Positions 28,238 to 37,208 of a DNA stretch of 64,000 bases are shown piece after piece. Each line of letters opens with the position of its first letter. Position 1 is the first letter of the stretch. A model generated the notes under the pieces. The model was given only the letters and a program-made list of their open reading frames with translations, did not search any database and was not told where the DNA came from. The position numbers and the translations under genes were made by a program. This DNA comes from Magnetospirillum sp. (GTDB taxonomy: Bacteria; Pseudomonadota; Alphaproteobacteria; Rhodospirillales; Magnetospirillaceae). The stretch covers positions 744,001-808,000 of the forward strand of contig JANQAI010000011.1 of assembly GCA_024707145.1 (NCBI GenBank), written 5' to 3'.

Positions 28238-29440
28238 ATGCGCGACGGCATTCTCGTCATCAACGCCGGTTCCTCCTCCATCAAGTTCTCGCTGTACCTC
28301 TCCAACGGCGACGGCAAGCCCGTCCTGTCGTCCAAGGGCCAGGTGGAAGGCATCAACGTCGCCCCCCATTTCATCGCCCAGGGCGCTGACGGCACCGTGC
28401 TGTCCGAGCAGCGCTGGCCGGGCGACAGCAACCTGCACCATGAAGAGTTGCTCAAGCACCTGATCGACTGGGTGGAGGACCATCTGGAGGGGGCCGAACT
28501 GCGCGCCGCCGGCCACCGCGTCGTCCATGGCGGCCCCAAGTACTCCACCCCGGTGCTGGTGGACGACGAGGTGCTGGAGGAACTGGAGGGTTACGTCCAA
28601 CTGGCGCCGCTGCACCAGCCCCACAACCTGGCGCCCATCCGCGCCCTGGCCAAGGTGCATCCTGGCCTGTTGCAGGTGGCCTGCTTCGACACCGCCTTCC
28701 ACACTACCAATCCCAAGGTGGCGACCACCTTCGCGCTGCCGCGCCAGCTGACCGAGGAGGGCGTGCGCCGCTATGGCTTCCACGGCCTGTCCTACGAATT
28801 CATCGCCCGGCGCCTGCGTGAGATCGACCCCCAGGCGGCGGCCGGCAAGGTGGTGGTCTGCCACCTGGGCTCCGGCGCCTCCATGTGCGGCATCAAGGAC
28901 GGCCAGTCGGTGGCCTCCACCCTGGGCTTCACAGCCGTGGACGGCCTGCCCATGGGCACCCGCACCGGCAACCTGGACCCCGGCGTGATCCTGTACCTGC
29001 TGGAGCAGAAGGGCATGAACGCCAAGGAGATCGAGACGCTGCTGTACAAGCGCTCGGGCCTGCTGGGCGTGTCGGGCATCTCCAACGATATGCGCGTGCT
29101 GCTGGAAAGCAGTGATCCCCACGCCGCCGAGGCGGTGGAGCTGTTCTGCTACCGCATCTGCCGCGAACTGGGCTCGCTGGCGGCGGCCATGGGCGGCCTG
29201 GACGCCCTGGTGTTCACCGCCGGCATCGGCGAACATTCCGCCCCGGTGCGCGAGAAGGTGTGCGCCGCCTCGGCCTGGCTGGGGGTGGACGTCGATCCGG
29301 CGGCCAACGTGCGCCACGCCCAGCTGGTATCCACGCCCGCCAGCAAGGTGCCGGTCTACGTCATCCCCACCGACGAGGAGATGATGATCGCCAAGCACAC
29401 CCGCAACGTGGTGAGCAAGCTGCGCCAGGCCGCCGAATAG
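28238..29440 (+). CDS. ackA: Acetate kinase
   Basis: 400 residues, normal for AckA. Conserved motifs of the ASKHA kinase fold: VINAGSSSIKFSLY, AAGHRVVHGG, RRYGFHGLSYEFIA, VVCHLGSGASMCGI, GTRTGNLDPG and VFTAGIGEHS. It converts acetyl phosphate and ADP to acetate and ATP. RBS AAGGAG; it lies 12 bases after the MaoC-Pta gene and is followed by a terminator, giving a two-gene operon. Confidence 0.96.
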   Translation: MRDGILVINAGSSSIKFSLYLSNGDGKPVLSSKGQVEGINVAPHFIAQGADGTVLSEQRWPGDSNLHHEELLKHLIDWVEDHLEGAELRAAGHRVVHGGPKYSTPVLVDDEVLEELEGYVQLAPLHQPHNLAPIRALAKVHPGLLQVACFDTAFHTTNPKVATTFALPRQLTEEGVRRYGFHGLSYEFIARRLREIDPQAAAGKVVVCHLGSGASMCGIKDGQSVASTLGFTAVDGLPMGTRTGNLDPGVILYLLEQKGMNAKEIETLLYKRSGLLGVSGISNDMRVLLESSDPHAAEAVELFCYRICRELGSLAAAMGGLDALVFTAGIGEHSAPVREKVCAASAWLGVDVDPAANVRHAQLVSTPASKVPVYVIPTDEEMMIAKHTRNVVSKLRQAAE

Positions 29441-29465
29441 CATCCTCGGACAGCTGCCGAGATGA

Positions 29466-29503
29466 GGGGCTCCCAGCCTTTCGGCAGGGAGCTCCTTTTC
29501 TTT
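29466..29503 (+). terminator. Intrinsic terminator after ackA
   Basis: Stem GGGGCTCCC (29466-29474) with GGGAGCTCC (29487-29495), one mismatch, 12-nt loop, followed by TTTTCTTT. Confidence 0.75.
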
Positions 29504-29621
29504 CGGCGAGGTGGCGGCCGTAAGGGGAAGCCGCTACCACTCATCGCATCTTCGGCTGGTCCGGTCGGTGGAAAACGGGCAAAATACGCCTGGAGGCACG
29601 GGAGCATGGGAAGGGGGCAGC

Positions 29622-29996
29622 ATGCGGAAGTTGCGGATGACCATCGGCAAGGTGACCATTGACGCCGAGTTGCTGGACACGCCCACCGCCGCCGCGCTGT
29701 ACGCCGCCGCTCCCTTCGAGTCGCGCGCCACCATCTGGGGCGGCGAGGTCTATTTCACCGTGCCCGTGCGCGTCGAGCGCGAGGAGGGCGCCCGCGAGGT
29801 GGTCGAGGCGGGCGAACTGGCCTTCCGCGTCGAGGGCGAGGCTGTGGTGGTCGCCTATGGCCCCACGCCCAATTCGGTGGCCGACGAGATCCGGCTGGCC
29901 ATGCCCGCCAATATCTGGGGCCGCACCGGCGACGACCTCCGCCAGCTGGAAAAGGTGGAGGCGGGTGAACTGATCAAGGTGGAAGCGCTGGTCTGA
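29622..29996 (+). CDS. Cyclophilin-like fold protein
   Basis: 124 residues; ATG 29622 behind AAGGGGGCAGC. The sequence matches the small cyclophilin-like family found in bacteria and archaea (TM1367-type): KVTIDAELLDTPTAAALYAAAPFESRA, WGGEVYFTVPVRV and GELAFRVEGEAVVVAYGPTPN. Members have the cyclophilin barrel but usually lack prolyl-isomerase active-site residues, and the function is unknown. No signal peptide. Monocistronic. Confidence 0.75.
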   Translation: MRKLRMTIGKVTIDAELLDTPTAAALYAAAPFESRATIWGGEVYFTVPVRVEREEGAREVVEAGELAFRVEGEAVVVAYGPTPNSVADEIRLAMPANIWGRTGDDLRQLEKVEAGELIKVEALV

Positions 29997-30084
29997 CGGC
30001 ATGGGGCGCATGCGCCCCTTGCGGGCGGAGGCGGGGCGGGTGTAGCGTCCGCGCCCCAAAGGACCGCGTTCTCAGGACTCGCCC

Positions 30085-30354
30085 ATGAAGCCCGCTCGCC
30101 TCGCCTCCCTCCGCATGGCCGTCCTGGCCCTGGTGCCCTTGCTGCTGTCCGGCTGCGGCGTGCCCGACATCGTCGCCCATAGCGTCAAGGCCTACGAGAG
30201 GAGCCAGACGCCGAGCCAGCCGGCCGCTGCCGGCAACACGACGCCGGCGGCTTACCAGCCGGCCCCCGCCGCCACTCAGCCGGCACCGGAGCCCGAGGCG
30301 TTGCCTGCCTCGGTGCCGGCGCGCGAGACGGTCACGGCCGAACCGCTGAAGTAG
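30085..30354 (+). CDS. Small predicted lipoprotein
   Basis: 89 residues. A basic N-terminus and hydrophobic stretch end in the lipobox LLSGC, with Cys about residue 25 as the lipidated residue. The remainder is a low-complexity Pro/Ala/Thr-rich tail (PAAAGNTTPAAYQPAPAATQPAPEPE), probably extended in the periplasm. No domain recognised. Confidence 0.65.
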   Translation: MKPARLASLRMAVLALVPLLLSGCGVPDIVAHSVKAYERSQTPSQPAAAGNTTPAAYQPAPAATQPAPEPEALPASVPARETVTAEPLK

Positions 30355-30413
30355 GGTACTTATAGCGCCCGGCCGCTGTGCCTTCGGCGGGTCAAATCAA
30401 GGGCCGACCGGTA

Positions 30414-31052
30414 TTACAGCCGGCGGCGCCCGTTGCTGCCGATGACGTCGGCGAAGTCCACGCCGGCCAGTTCCGTGTCCGCCACCAGGTCAAGGCGCTT
30501 GTCGGCGGTCAGTTCCGCCACGTTGGCGAGGTCGTCCAGCACGGCGTCCAGGCGGTCGAGGATGTCCAGCACGTCGTCGGCCATGGCCGGGTCGTCGAGG
30601 CGGCCAGCAAAGCGCCGCATGTTCCAGGAAAACATCCCCATCTGGCGCACATGATCGCGGAAGCTGCGTGGGCGGCGCAGGAACAGGCGAGGTGACGTGC
30701 GGATGTTCTTGATGAACATCTCTATCAGCCCCTTGAGGAAGCGGTCGGCGCCGTCCAGTTTGTGCTGGAACACCGCCTGCGGCACGCGGGCCAGCACGCA
30801 ATCCTCTTCGGCGGTGGCGGTGGCGCTGCGCCGGCCGCCGTCCAGCACCGCCATCTCGCCGAAAATCTCGCCCGGGCCGACCGAGCCGATGTCCATGCGG
30901 TGGCCGTCCAGGATCTGGATCAGCCTGACCCGGCCCTTGCGGACGATGAAGGCGGTGTCGCCCCCTTCGCCCTGCGCGAAGATGCGCTCGCCGACGGCAA
31001 AGCGCAGGCTTGCCAACCTGCTGCGGCGCGGCGAATCGGCGATGATGCTCAT
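30414..31052 (-). CDS. Cyclic-nucleotide-binding domain protein without HTH
   Basis: 212 residues. Residues 15-115 form a cNMP-binding (CAP-type) domain: GERIFAQGEGGDTAFIVRKGRVRL and the phosphate-binding cassette GEIFGEMAVLDGGRRSATATA. The arginine-containing cassette suggests ligand binding is possible. The C-terminal half is alpha-helical (DDVLDILDRLDAVLDDLANVAEL) and has no helix-turn-helix, so it is not a Crp/Fnr transcription factor of the usual type. Its output partner is unknown. Confidence 0.75.
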   Translation of the reverse strand: MSIIADSPRRSRLASLRFAVGERIFAQGEGGDTAFIVRKGRVRLIQILDGHRMDIGSVGPGEIFGEMAVLDGGRRSATATAEEDCVLARVPQAVFQHKLDGADRFLKGLIEMFIKNIRTSPRLFLRRPRSFRDHVRQMGMFSWNMRRFAGRLDDPAMADDVLDILDRLDAVLDDLANVAELTADKRLDLVADTELAGVDFADVIGSNGRRRL

Positions 31053-31135
31053 GGAGTGTACCCGTCCCTCTGTCCCCGCTGTCAGATTAGGGGGAAAAGG
31101 CGAGCTTTTTCAAATCCATCTTCTATAGTGTCGCC

Positions 31136-31510
31136 ATGACCTCCGAAAACGCCTCCCTCGCGGCGGCCGCCACCGACTGGGCGGGCCTGCTGGAACTGCT
31201 GGAACGGGCCAATGGTCCGGACACGGCCGTGGACGCCGCGCTGGTGCGGCTGGGGGGTGGGGGCAGCCTGACGGCATCGGCCGAGGCGGCGCGCGTTTGG
31301 GCGACGACGCTATTGCCGGGCTGGCATGCCCATGTGGGCTTCGATGTGTCCGGCGTGCTGCCCTATGCCGCCTTCAGCCGAGAGGGGTGCCACGTGGAGG
31401 CCACGGCCCCCACCGTGCCGCTGGCCATCCTGCGGGCGGCAGTGCGGGCGCTGGCCGGGGATCAGCCGGCCAGTTCCGCCAGCAAGGCCAGCGCCTCCAG
31501 CACGGACTGA
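31136..31510 (+). CDS. Hypothetical protein, 124 aa
   Basis: Unrecognised small protein starting at ATG 31136. No signal peptide or membrane helix; a compact central region LPGWHAHVGFDVSGVLPYAAF and a Ser/Ala-rich tail. Its 3' end overlaps the convergent cinA-like gene by 49 bases, so the last 16 residues may be poorly conserved. Possibly two-stranded coding by chance, but the start context and codon pattern favour a real gene. Confidence 0.5.
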   Translation: MTSENASLAAAATDWAGLLELLERANGPDTAVDAALVRLGGGGSLTASAEAARVWATTLLPGWHAHVGFDVSGVLPYAAFSREGCHVEATAPTVPLAILRAAVRALAGDQPASSASKASASSTD

Positions 31511-31947
31511 ACACGCACCGCCTCGCGATCGCCGACGAAGACGTGGTGGCGCGCCACCGTGGCGGCGCCCTGCCGGGCGGCGGCGAAATGCACCAGTCCC
31601 ACCGGTTTGTCCGAGCCGCCGCCGTCGGGGCCGGCGATGCCGGTGATGGCGACCGACAGCTGGGCGCGGGAGCGGGGCAGCGCCCCCTCGGCCATGGCGC
31701 GGGCCACCGGCTCGCTGACGGCGCCGTGCGCCTCGATCAACGCCATGGGGACGCCGAGCATCTCGGCCTTGGCCTGGTTGGAATAGGTGACGAAGCCGCG
31801 CTCGACCACCGCCGACGAGCCGGCGATGGCGGTCAGCGCGCCGGCCACCAATCCCCCGGTGCAGGATTCGGCGGTGGCGACCATCAAGCCCTGACGCTTG
31901 CAGGCCTCCAGCACGCGGGTGGCGGCGGCGTGGACGTCGCCGGTCAC
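31462..31947 (-). CDS. CinA C-terminal family amidohydrolase (PncC-like)
   Basis: 161 residues, the length of stand-alone CinA C-terminal proteins, which deamidate nicotinamide mononucleotide (PncC). Signature motifs: VATAESCTGGLVAGALTAIAGSS, VERGFVTYSNQAKAEMLGV and VAITGIAGPDGGGSDKPVGLV. The GTG start at 31947 overlaps the pgpA stop (GTGA), so the two genes are coupled, as in other proteobacteria. Confidence 0.88.
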   Translation of the reverse strand: MTGDVHAAATRVLEACKRQGLMVATAESCTGGLVAGALTAIAGSSAVVERGFVTYSNQAKAEMLGVPMALIEAHGAVSEPVARAMAEGALPRSRAQLSVAITGIAGPDGGGSDKPVGLVHFAAARQGAATVARHHVFVGDREAVRVQSVLEALALLAELAG

Positions 31948-32438
31948 GGCAGGGTCCTCCACAGGGCCACCACCGCCATGGCGGCGGCGCCGTAGGCGGC
32001 CGCCAGCATGTCGTCCAGCATGACGCCCAGGCCGCCATGGACGTGGCGGTCGGCCCAGCGGGCCGGCCATGGCTTGGTGATGTCGAGGACGCGGAACAGG
32101 ACGAAGCCGATGGCGTAAAGCAGGGGGTCGGCCGGTGCCGCCGCCAGGACCAGCCATTGCCCGGCCACCTCGTCGATGACGATCTCGCCGGGGTCGTCGG
32201 CGCCGGTGCGGCGCACGTAGATCGCCGAGACCCACCATCCGGCCAGGAAACACGCCAGCGAGCCGGCCAGCACGGCCGGCCATCCCCCCAACGTGGCCAA
32301 GCCCCACGCGAACGGGAGGGCGGCCAGCGAACCCCAGGTTCCCGGCGCCTTGGGCAACAGGCCGGCGCCGAACCAGGTGGCGGCCAGGGCGGCCGGATGC
32401 CAGGGGGAAATGCCGGGACGACGGCGGGTGATGATCAA
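31944..32438 (-). CDS. pgpA: Phosphatidylglycerophosphatase A
   Basis: 164 residues, integral membrane, dephosphorylates phosphatidylglycerophosphate to phosphatidylglycerol. Motifs: GAGLLPKAPGTWGSLAALP, DDPGEIVIDEVAGQWLVL (the acidic active-site loop) and FRVLDITKPWPARWADRHVHGGLGVMLDD. I propose a TTG start at 32438 because translation of the conserved N-terminus begins there and GGAG lies 8 bases upstream; no ATG is available nearby. Coupled to cinA downstream. Confidence 0.87.
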   Translation of the reverse strand: MIITRRRPGISPWHPAALAATWFGAGLLPKAPGTWGSLAALPFAWGLATLGGWPAVLAGSLACFLAGWWVSAIYVRRTGADDPGEIVIDEVAGQWLVLAAAPADPLLYAIGFVLFRVLDITKPWPARWADRHVHGGLGVMLDDMLAAAYGAAAMAVVALWRTLP

Positions 32439-32579
32439 AGGAGAACTCCGTGCTGCGAATGTGCGCGCCCGGGAGCCTACCATCTGCGTGCCGCCATGCA
32501 ACCGTCCGGGGACGTCATCCCCCACCCGCGCGCTCCCACATGACCCTTGGCGAGACGAGGACATGCGGAGGATGCTGAA

Positions 32580-33284
32580 ATGGCGGCGTGCGGCCTGCTT
32601 CCGTCCCTTCGGCGATGGCTCCCCTCGTTGGCGGTAATCTCCTTGTTCGTGGGGGGCGGGGTGGCGGCGGCCGAGAGGCCCGCCAAGCCGGTGGCGGCGG
32701 GCGACGTGCGCGCCGTGGAGCGGGCGCTGGCAGGCACCGGCTTTCGCGTCGACACGCTGCTGCGCCGCCATGCCAAATCCGGCTTGGGCGGCCCCTACGT
32801 GGCGGCCATGCCCAGGCCGGCCGAACCCGACAGCCAGCGCTGGGACCGGCTGACGCGCGCGCTTCGGGTCCTGCCGCTGGCGGCGCCGCTGGCGGAATAC
32901 GAGCTTACCTCGGGTTTCGGCCAGCGTCGCGATCCCATCAACCGCCGCCGCGCCCTGCACACCGGCATCGACCTAAAGGCATTCCCGCGCGCTCCGGTGA
33001 CCGCCACCGCGCCGGGGCGGGTGGTGTTCGCCGGCCGCAACGGCGGTTACGGCCGCATGGTGGAGATCGACCATGGCCTGGGCGTGCACACACGCTATGC
33101 CCATCTGGCCTCCATCAATGTCCGTCCGGGGCAGATGGTGCCGCTGGGGGCCAGGATCGGGCAGGTGGGCAATTCCGGCCGCTCCACCGGGCCTCATCTG
33201 CATTACGAGGTGTTGGTTGATGGCCGCGCCCGCAACCCCCAGCCGTTTTTGAAGGCAGGTATGCGGCTGGGTAAGGTGAATTAA
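32580..33284 (+). CDS. M23 family peptidoglycan endopeptidase, secreted
   Basis: 234 residues from ATG 32580 behind GGAGG. A signal peptide ([19 protein letters not shown]) is followed by a short helical region and a LytM/M23 domain: [24 protein letters not shown] carries the first His/Asp zinc ligands and [12 protein letters not shown] the HxH ligand. The active-site motifs are complete, so it should cleave peptidoglycan cross-links in the periplasm. Confidence 0.88.
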   Translation: MAACGLLPSLRRWLPSLAVISLFVGGGVAAAERPAKPVAAGDVRAVERALAGTGFRVDTLLRRHAKSGLGGPYVAAMPRPAEPDSQRWDRLTRALRVLPLAAPLAEYELTSGFGQRRDPINRRRALHTGIDLKAFPRAPVTATAPGRVVFAGRNGGYGRMVEIDHGLGVHTRYAHLASINVRPGQMVPLGARIGQVGNSGRSTGPHLHYEVLVDGRARNPQPFLKAGMRLGKVN

Positions 33285-33378
33285 TACTTTCTCGCAACAA
33301 CTCCTCCCTCTGTGCGCATTGGCGGCCCTAGCGGGACTATGGAAAAATCGCCACGTGGACTTTCAACGCGGAGGAGGC

Positions 33379-34860
33379 ATGGCTGGACTGCGCACCGTAG
33401 GCCGCCAACTGGCGGACCGGTTGGCCGCACGCAGGGCCTTTCCGCGCCCTTCGGCTGAACGCTTGCTTCACTCCGTAACCGACATGCTGGGCGTCGGCCT
33501 TATTCGCCAGACCAGGGCGGGAGCCGTGGCGGAGAATGCTATCATGGCCGCCTTCGCCCGGGATTGCGGCGGCCTGGCCCCCTTCGTCGCTACGTGCCGT
33601 TCGGACGGCGATCTCACCCTGGTGGATGCGGCCGGCATTCCCCGCAGGTTCGAGGTGCGTGCGGCGGGCGAGGTGGAGGCGGGCCTGATCCTGGTGAAGG
33701 ACGTCACCGAGGCGCGCCGCGCCGAGGAAACCGTGCACGGCCTGGCCCTGCTGCCGGCCCAAAGCCCGCACCCGGTGCTACGCGTGGGAGCCGACGGCGT
33801 CATCAGCCATGCCAATCCCGCCAGCCGGGACCTGCTGGCGGATTGGCGCACCGCGATCGGGCAAACGGTGCCGTCCTCCTGGCGGCTGACCATTCACTCG
33901 GTCCTGCGCGAGGGCAAGGCCCGCCATGTGGAGACACGGGTGGGCCACCGGGTGCTGTCGCTTGACCTGGTACCGGTGCCCGATCCCGGCTACGTCAACA
34001 TCTATGGGTCCGACATCACCGGCCGCGTCGCCGCCGAAAGGCTTCTGTTCGCCACCAATGAAACCCTGGAGCGGCGGGTTCTCGACCGCACGCTGGAGCT
34101 CCAGGCCGCCAAGGAGCAGGCCGAGATGGCCAACCGGGCCAAGACGGAATTCCTCGCCTCGGTCAGCCACGAACTGCGCACGCCGCTGAACGCCATCATC
34201 GGCTTTTCCGAGGTGATGGCGTGCGGGCTGTTCGGCCCCCTCAACAACGAGCGCTACCAGCAATATGCAGGCGACATCATCGCATCGGGGCGGCACCTGT
34301 TGGCGGTGATCAACGACATCCTGGACGTGGCCAAGGTGGAGGCCGGCCAGATGAGCCTGGACCGCGAGCCCATCGACCTGGAGGAAGTGGTGCGGGCGGC
34401 GCTGCGGCTGGTGGACGACCGCGCCCGGGTGGGGCGCGTGCAGCTGCGGACGCTGGTGGCGGCCAACATGCCGGCCGTTCACGCCGACCGGCGGCGATTG
34501 CTGCAAATCCTGGTGAACCTGCTGTCCAACGCGGTCAAGTTCACCGGTGAAGGCGGTTCGGTCACCACCGAGGCCCAAGTGGACGGCGACCGGGTGGTGC
34601 TGTCGGTCAGCGATACCGGCATCGGCATGGATGCCGAGCAGGTCAAGCTGGCGCTGGAGCCATTCCGTCAGGTCCAGGGCGTCATGGTGCGCAGCCAAGA
34701 GGGCACTGGCCTGGGCCTGCCGCTGGCGCGTGCCTTCGCCGAACTGCACGGCGGCACCCTGGAGGTGCACAGCCGCCGGGGTGTGGGGACCATCGTTACC
34801 GTGCGCCTGCCCCTGGAAGACGATGACGGCGAGGAGGACGCCAGCGCGGTGGGGTGCTGA
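33379..34860 (+). CDS. PAS-containing sensor histidine kinase, soluble
   Basis: 493 residues from ATG 33379 behind GAGGAGG. No membrane helices. Two PAS-like regions precede a coiled coil ([21 protein letters not shown]), the phosphorylated His in [19 protein letters not shown], and the ATPase boxes [25 protein letters not shown] and [18 protein letters not shown]. No response regulator is adjacent, so it is an orphan kinase whose target is unknown. Confidence 0.9.
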   Translation: MAGLRTVGRQLADRLAARRAFPRPSAERLLHSVTDMLGVGLIRQTRAGAVAENAIMAAFARDCGGLAPFVATCRSDGDLTLVDAAGIPRRFEVRAAGEVEAGLILVKDVTEARRAEETVHGLALLPAQSPHPVLRVGADGVISHANPASRDLLADWRTAIGQTVPSSWRLTIHSVLREGKARHVETRVGHRVLSLDLVPVPDPGYVNIYGSDITGRVAAERLLFATNETLERRVLDRTLELQAAKEQAEMANRAKTEFLASVSHELRTPLNAIIGFSEVMACGLFGPLNNERYQQYAGDIIASGRHLLAVINDILDVAKVEAGQMSLDREPIDLEEVVRAALRLVDDRARVGRVQLRTLVAANMPAVHADRRRLLQILVNLLSNAVKFTGEGGSVTTEAQVDGDRVVLSVSDTGIGMDAEQVKLALEPFRQVQGVMVRSQEGTGLGLPLARAFAELHGGTLEVHSRRGVGTIVTVRLPLEDDDGEEDASAVGC

Positions 34861-34866
34861 CCGGCG

Positions 34867-35535
34867 TCAGCGGTAGCGCTCCTCCTTCCACGGGTCGCCC
34901 TCGTCGTGGTAGCCGCGCATTTCCCAGTAGCCGGGGCTGTCCTTGTCCATGAAGGTGATGGCCCGCAGCCATTTGGCGCTTTTCCAGAAGTACAGCTTGG
35001 GGATCACCACCCGCACCGGGCCGCCATGGTCGCGGGTCAGCCGCTCGCCTTGCCAGGAGTGGGCCAGCAGCACGTCGTCGTCGGCGAAGCGGGCCAGCGG
35101 CACGTTGGTGGTGTAGCCGTCATACGAGCGGAACATCAGGAATTCCGCGCTGGGGCGGGGCCGTACCAGCTTGAGCAGGTGGCGGGCCGAAACGCCCTTC
35201 CAGGAATTGTCGTAGCGCGACCAGGTGGTGACGCAATGGATGTCGCTGACCAGTTCGGTCTGCGGCTGGGACATGAATTGGTCCCAGGTCCAGTTCAACG
35301 GCGTTTCCACCGCGCCGCCCACCGCCAGGGTCCAGTCCGAGGTGGACAGGTTGGGCGAAATGCCCAGGTCCAGCACCGGCCAGTCCTCGGTGAGGTGCTG
35401 GCCGGGGGGCAGGCGGCGCCCGGCAGGCACGGCGCCCTCGCCGGTCAGGGCGCGGCCCTCGCGTGCCCACTTTTCCTTGGTTTCGACCAGCTTGTCCTTG
35501 ATCCGCCCGAACAGCGGCACGTTGTCTTCGGCCAT
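34867..35535 (-). CDS. Sulfite-oxidase-like molybdopterin oxidoreductase
   Basis: 222 residues, cytoplasmic (no Tat signal). The sulfite-oxidase fold is shown by DWTLAVGGAVETPLNWTWDQF, the molybdenum-ligand cysteine in SDIHCVTTWSRYDNSWKGV, and GGPVRVVIPKLYFWKSAKWL. These YuiH-type proteins lack the heme and dimerisation domains of sulfite oxidase; the substrate is not established. It starts 29 bases downstream of smpB, on the same strand, separated by a CTCTCCCC/GGGGAGAG hairpin. Confidence 0.87.
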   Translation of the reverse strand: MAEDNVPLFGRIKDKLVETKEKWAREGRALTGEGAVPAGRRLPPGQHLTEDWPVLDLGISPNLSTSDWTLAVGGAVETPLNWTWDQFMSQPQTELVSDIHCVTTWSRYDNSWKGVSARHLLKLVRPRPSAEFLMFRSYDGYTTNVPLARFADDDVLLAHSWQGERLTRDHGGPVRVVIPKLYFWKSAKWLRAITFMDKDSPGYWEMRGYHDEGDPWKEERYR

Positions 35536-35564
35536 GAACCCTCGCTCTCCCGGGGGGAGAGGGC

Positions 35565-36029
35565 TCAGCCCTTCTCCCGCATCAGACGGGCCTTGTCGCG
35601 CGCCCAGTCCCGCTCCTTGGCGGCCTCGCGCTTGTCGTGGTGTTTGCGGCCCTTGGCCACCCCCAGCGTCACCTTGGCGATGCCGCGCGGGCTGAAGTGG
35701 ATGTCCAACGGCACCAGCGTCATGCCCTCCTTGGCCACCGCCGCCGCCAGTTTGCGCAGCTCGCGCCGGTGCAGCAGCAGCTTGCGCGGCCGCCGCGTCT
35801 CGTGCGGGAAGGGCATGCTCGACTGGTATTCGGGGATGTAGGCGTTGTAGAGGAAGATTTCACCCTCTTTCGAGGGGCCGGCATAGGCCTCGTTGATGTT
35901 GCCCTTGCCGGCGCGCAGCGCCTTGACCTCGGTGCCGACCAGGATGATGCCGGCCTCGACGGTGTCGGTGATGGAATATTCGTGCCGCGCCTTTCGGTTC
36001 TGCGCGGCGATATGCTCGGGAAGGGACAT
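35565..36029 (-). CDS. smpB: SsrA-binding protein SmpB
   Basis: 154 residues. SmpB binds tmRNA and brings it to stalled ribosomes. Motifs: [40 protein letters not shown] and the basic C-terminal tail [20 protein letters not shown] that enters the mRNA channel. It lies downstream of dapA on the same strand. Confidence 0.95.
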   Translation of the reverse strand: MSLPEHIAAQNRKARHEYSITDTVEAGIILVGTEVKALRAGKGNINEAYAGPSKEGEIFLYNAYIPEYQSSMPFPHETRRPRKLLLHRRELRKLAAAVAKEGMTLVPLDIHFSPRGIAKVTLGVAKGRKHHDKREAAKERDWARDKARLMREKG

Positions 36030-36090
36030 GGCGACCTTGTGGTGCTGCCGTCCCGATCAGCCGGGACGGCAGGGCATCATGGCATGGAAC

Positions 36091-36966
36091 TCAGATCAGG
36101 CCGACCGCCTTCATGGCCGCCTGAACCTTGGCCTTGCTGCCCTCCGAGAGCTCCACCAGCGGCAGGCGCACGTCGGGGCGGCACTTGCCCAGCAGGCTGA
36201 CGCCGTACTTGGCCGGCACCGGGTTGGTCTCGACGAACATGACGTCGTGCAGGGCCATCAGCTTGTCGCGCAGGGCGAAGCAGGTCTTCAGGTCGCCCTT
36301 GGCCCAGGCGTCGTGCATCTGGGCGCACAGCCTGGGCGCCACGTTCGAGGTCACCGAGATGCAGCCGACGCCGCCCTGGGCCAGGAAGGCGGTGGCGGTG
36401 GCGTCCTCGCCCGACAGCTGGCAGAAGGTCTCGCCCACCGCCACGCGCATCTGCAGCGGCCGCGCCAGGTCGGCGGTGGCGTCCTTGACGCCGACGATGT
36501 TGGGCAGCTTGGCCAGGCGCTGGAAGGTCTCCACCGAGATGTTGACCACCGAGCGGCCGGGGATGTTGTAGACGATGATCGGGATGTCCACCGACTTGGC
36601 GATGGCCTCGAAATGGCGGTACAGGCCCTCCTGGGTGGGCTTGTTGTAATAGGGGGCGACCAGCAGGGCGGCGTCGGCGCCGGCTTCCTTGGCGTGGCGG
36701 GTCAGCGCGATGGCCTCTTCCGTGGAGTTGGAGCCGGTGCCGGCGATCACCGGCACTTTGCCCTTGGCCACCTCGACGCACAGCTCGACGACGCGATGAT
36801 GTTCCTCGTGCGACAGGGTCGGGGACTCGCCAGTGGTGCCGCAGGGCACGACGCCATGGCTGCCCTCGGCGATCTGCCAGGCGACGAACTCCTGGAACGC
36901 CTTCTCGTCCACGCTTCCGTCGGCGCGGAAGGGGGTGACGAGGGCGGTGATCGATCCCTTGAACAT
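36091..36966 (-). CDS. dapA: 4-hydroxy-tetrahydrodipicolinate synthase
   Basis: 291 residues, class I aldolase fold; condenses pyruvate with aspartate semialdehyde in lysine and diaminopimelate synthesis. Motifs: [18 protein letters not shown] at the N-terminus, [29 protein letters not shown] with the catalytic tyrosine, and the Schiff-base lysine in [13 protein letters not shown]. Start ATG 36966. The dapA-smpB order is common in alphaproteobacteria. It diverges from the transglycosylase gene. Confidence 0.96.
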   Translation of the reverse strand: MFKGSITALVTPFRADGSVDEKAFQEFVAWQIAEGSHGVVPCGTTGESPTLSHEEHHRVVELCVEVAKGKVPVIAGTGSNSTEEAIALTRHAKEAGADAALLVAPYYNKPTQEGLYRHFEAIAKSVDIPIIVYNIPGRSVVNISVETFQRLAKLPNIVGVKDATADLARPLQMRVAVGETFCQLSGEDATATAFLAQGGVGCISVTSNVAPRLCAQMHDAWAKGDLKTCFALRDKLMALHDVMFVETNPVPAKYGVSLLGKCRPDVRLPLVELSEGSKAKVQAAMKAVGLI

Positions 36967-37208
36967 GGCCGTTTTCCCAAAAGAAGAGGTGACTTGAAGA
37001 AAGCGTGCGACATTACAGCCAAGCTCAGTCCGGTACAAGAGTCGGGGCGCTTTCCCCCATGCGGGTGGTTAATGATACCTTTACCGGGTCCGATAACCCG
37101 TTTTCGCGGCGCGTGCGGCTTGCTTCGGGTTCGCCGCCTTCCCTAGAATACGCACGCCCGCTCCGGTGGGTTGTCGCCCGTTTCCCTTTCTCGCACCGAG
37201 GGGCCCCG

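Noticed and set aside
26738..29443. Antisense open frame of about 900 codons opposite maoC-pta and ackA
   Set aside because: Same shadow pattern; it spans two genes and an intergenic gap and has no recognisable domain.
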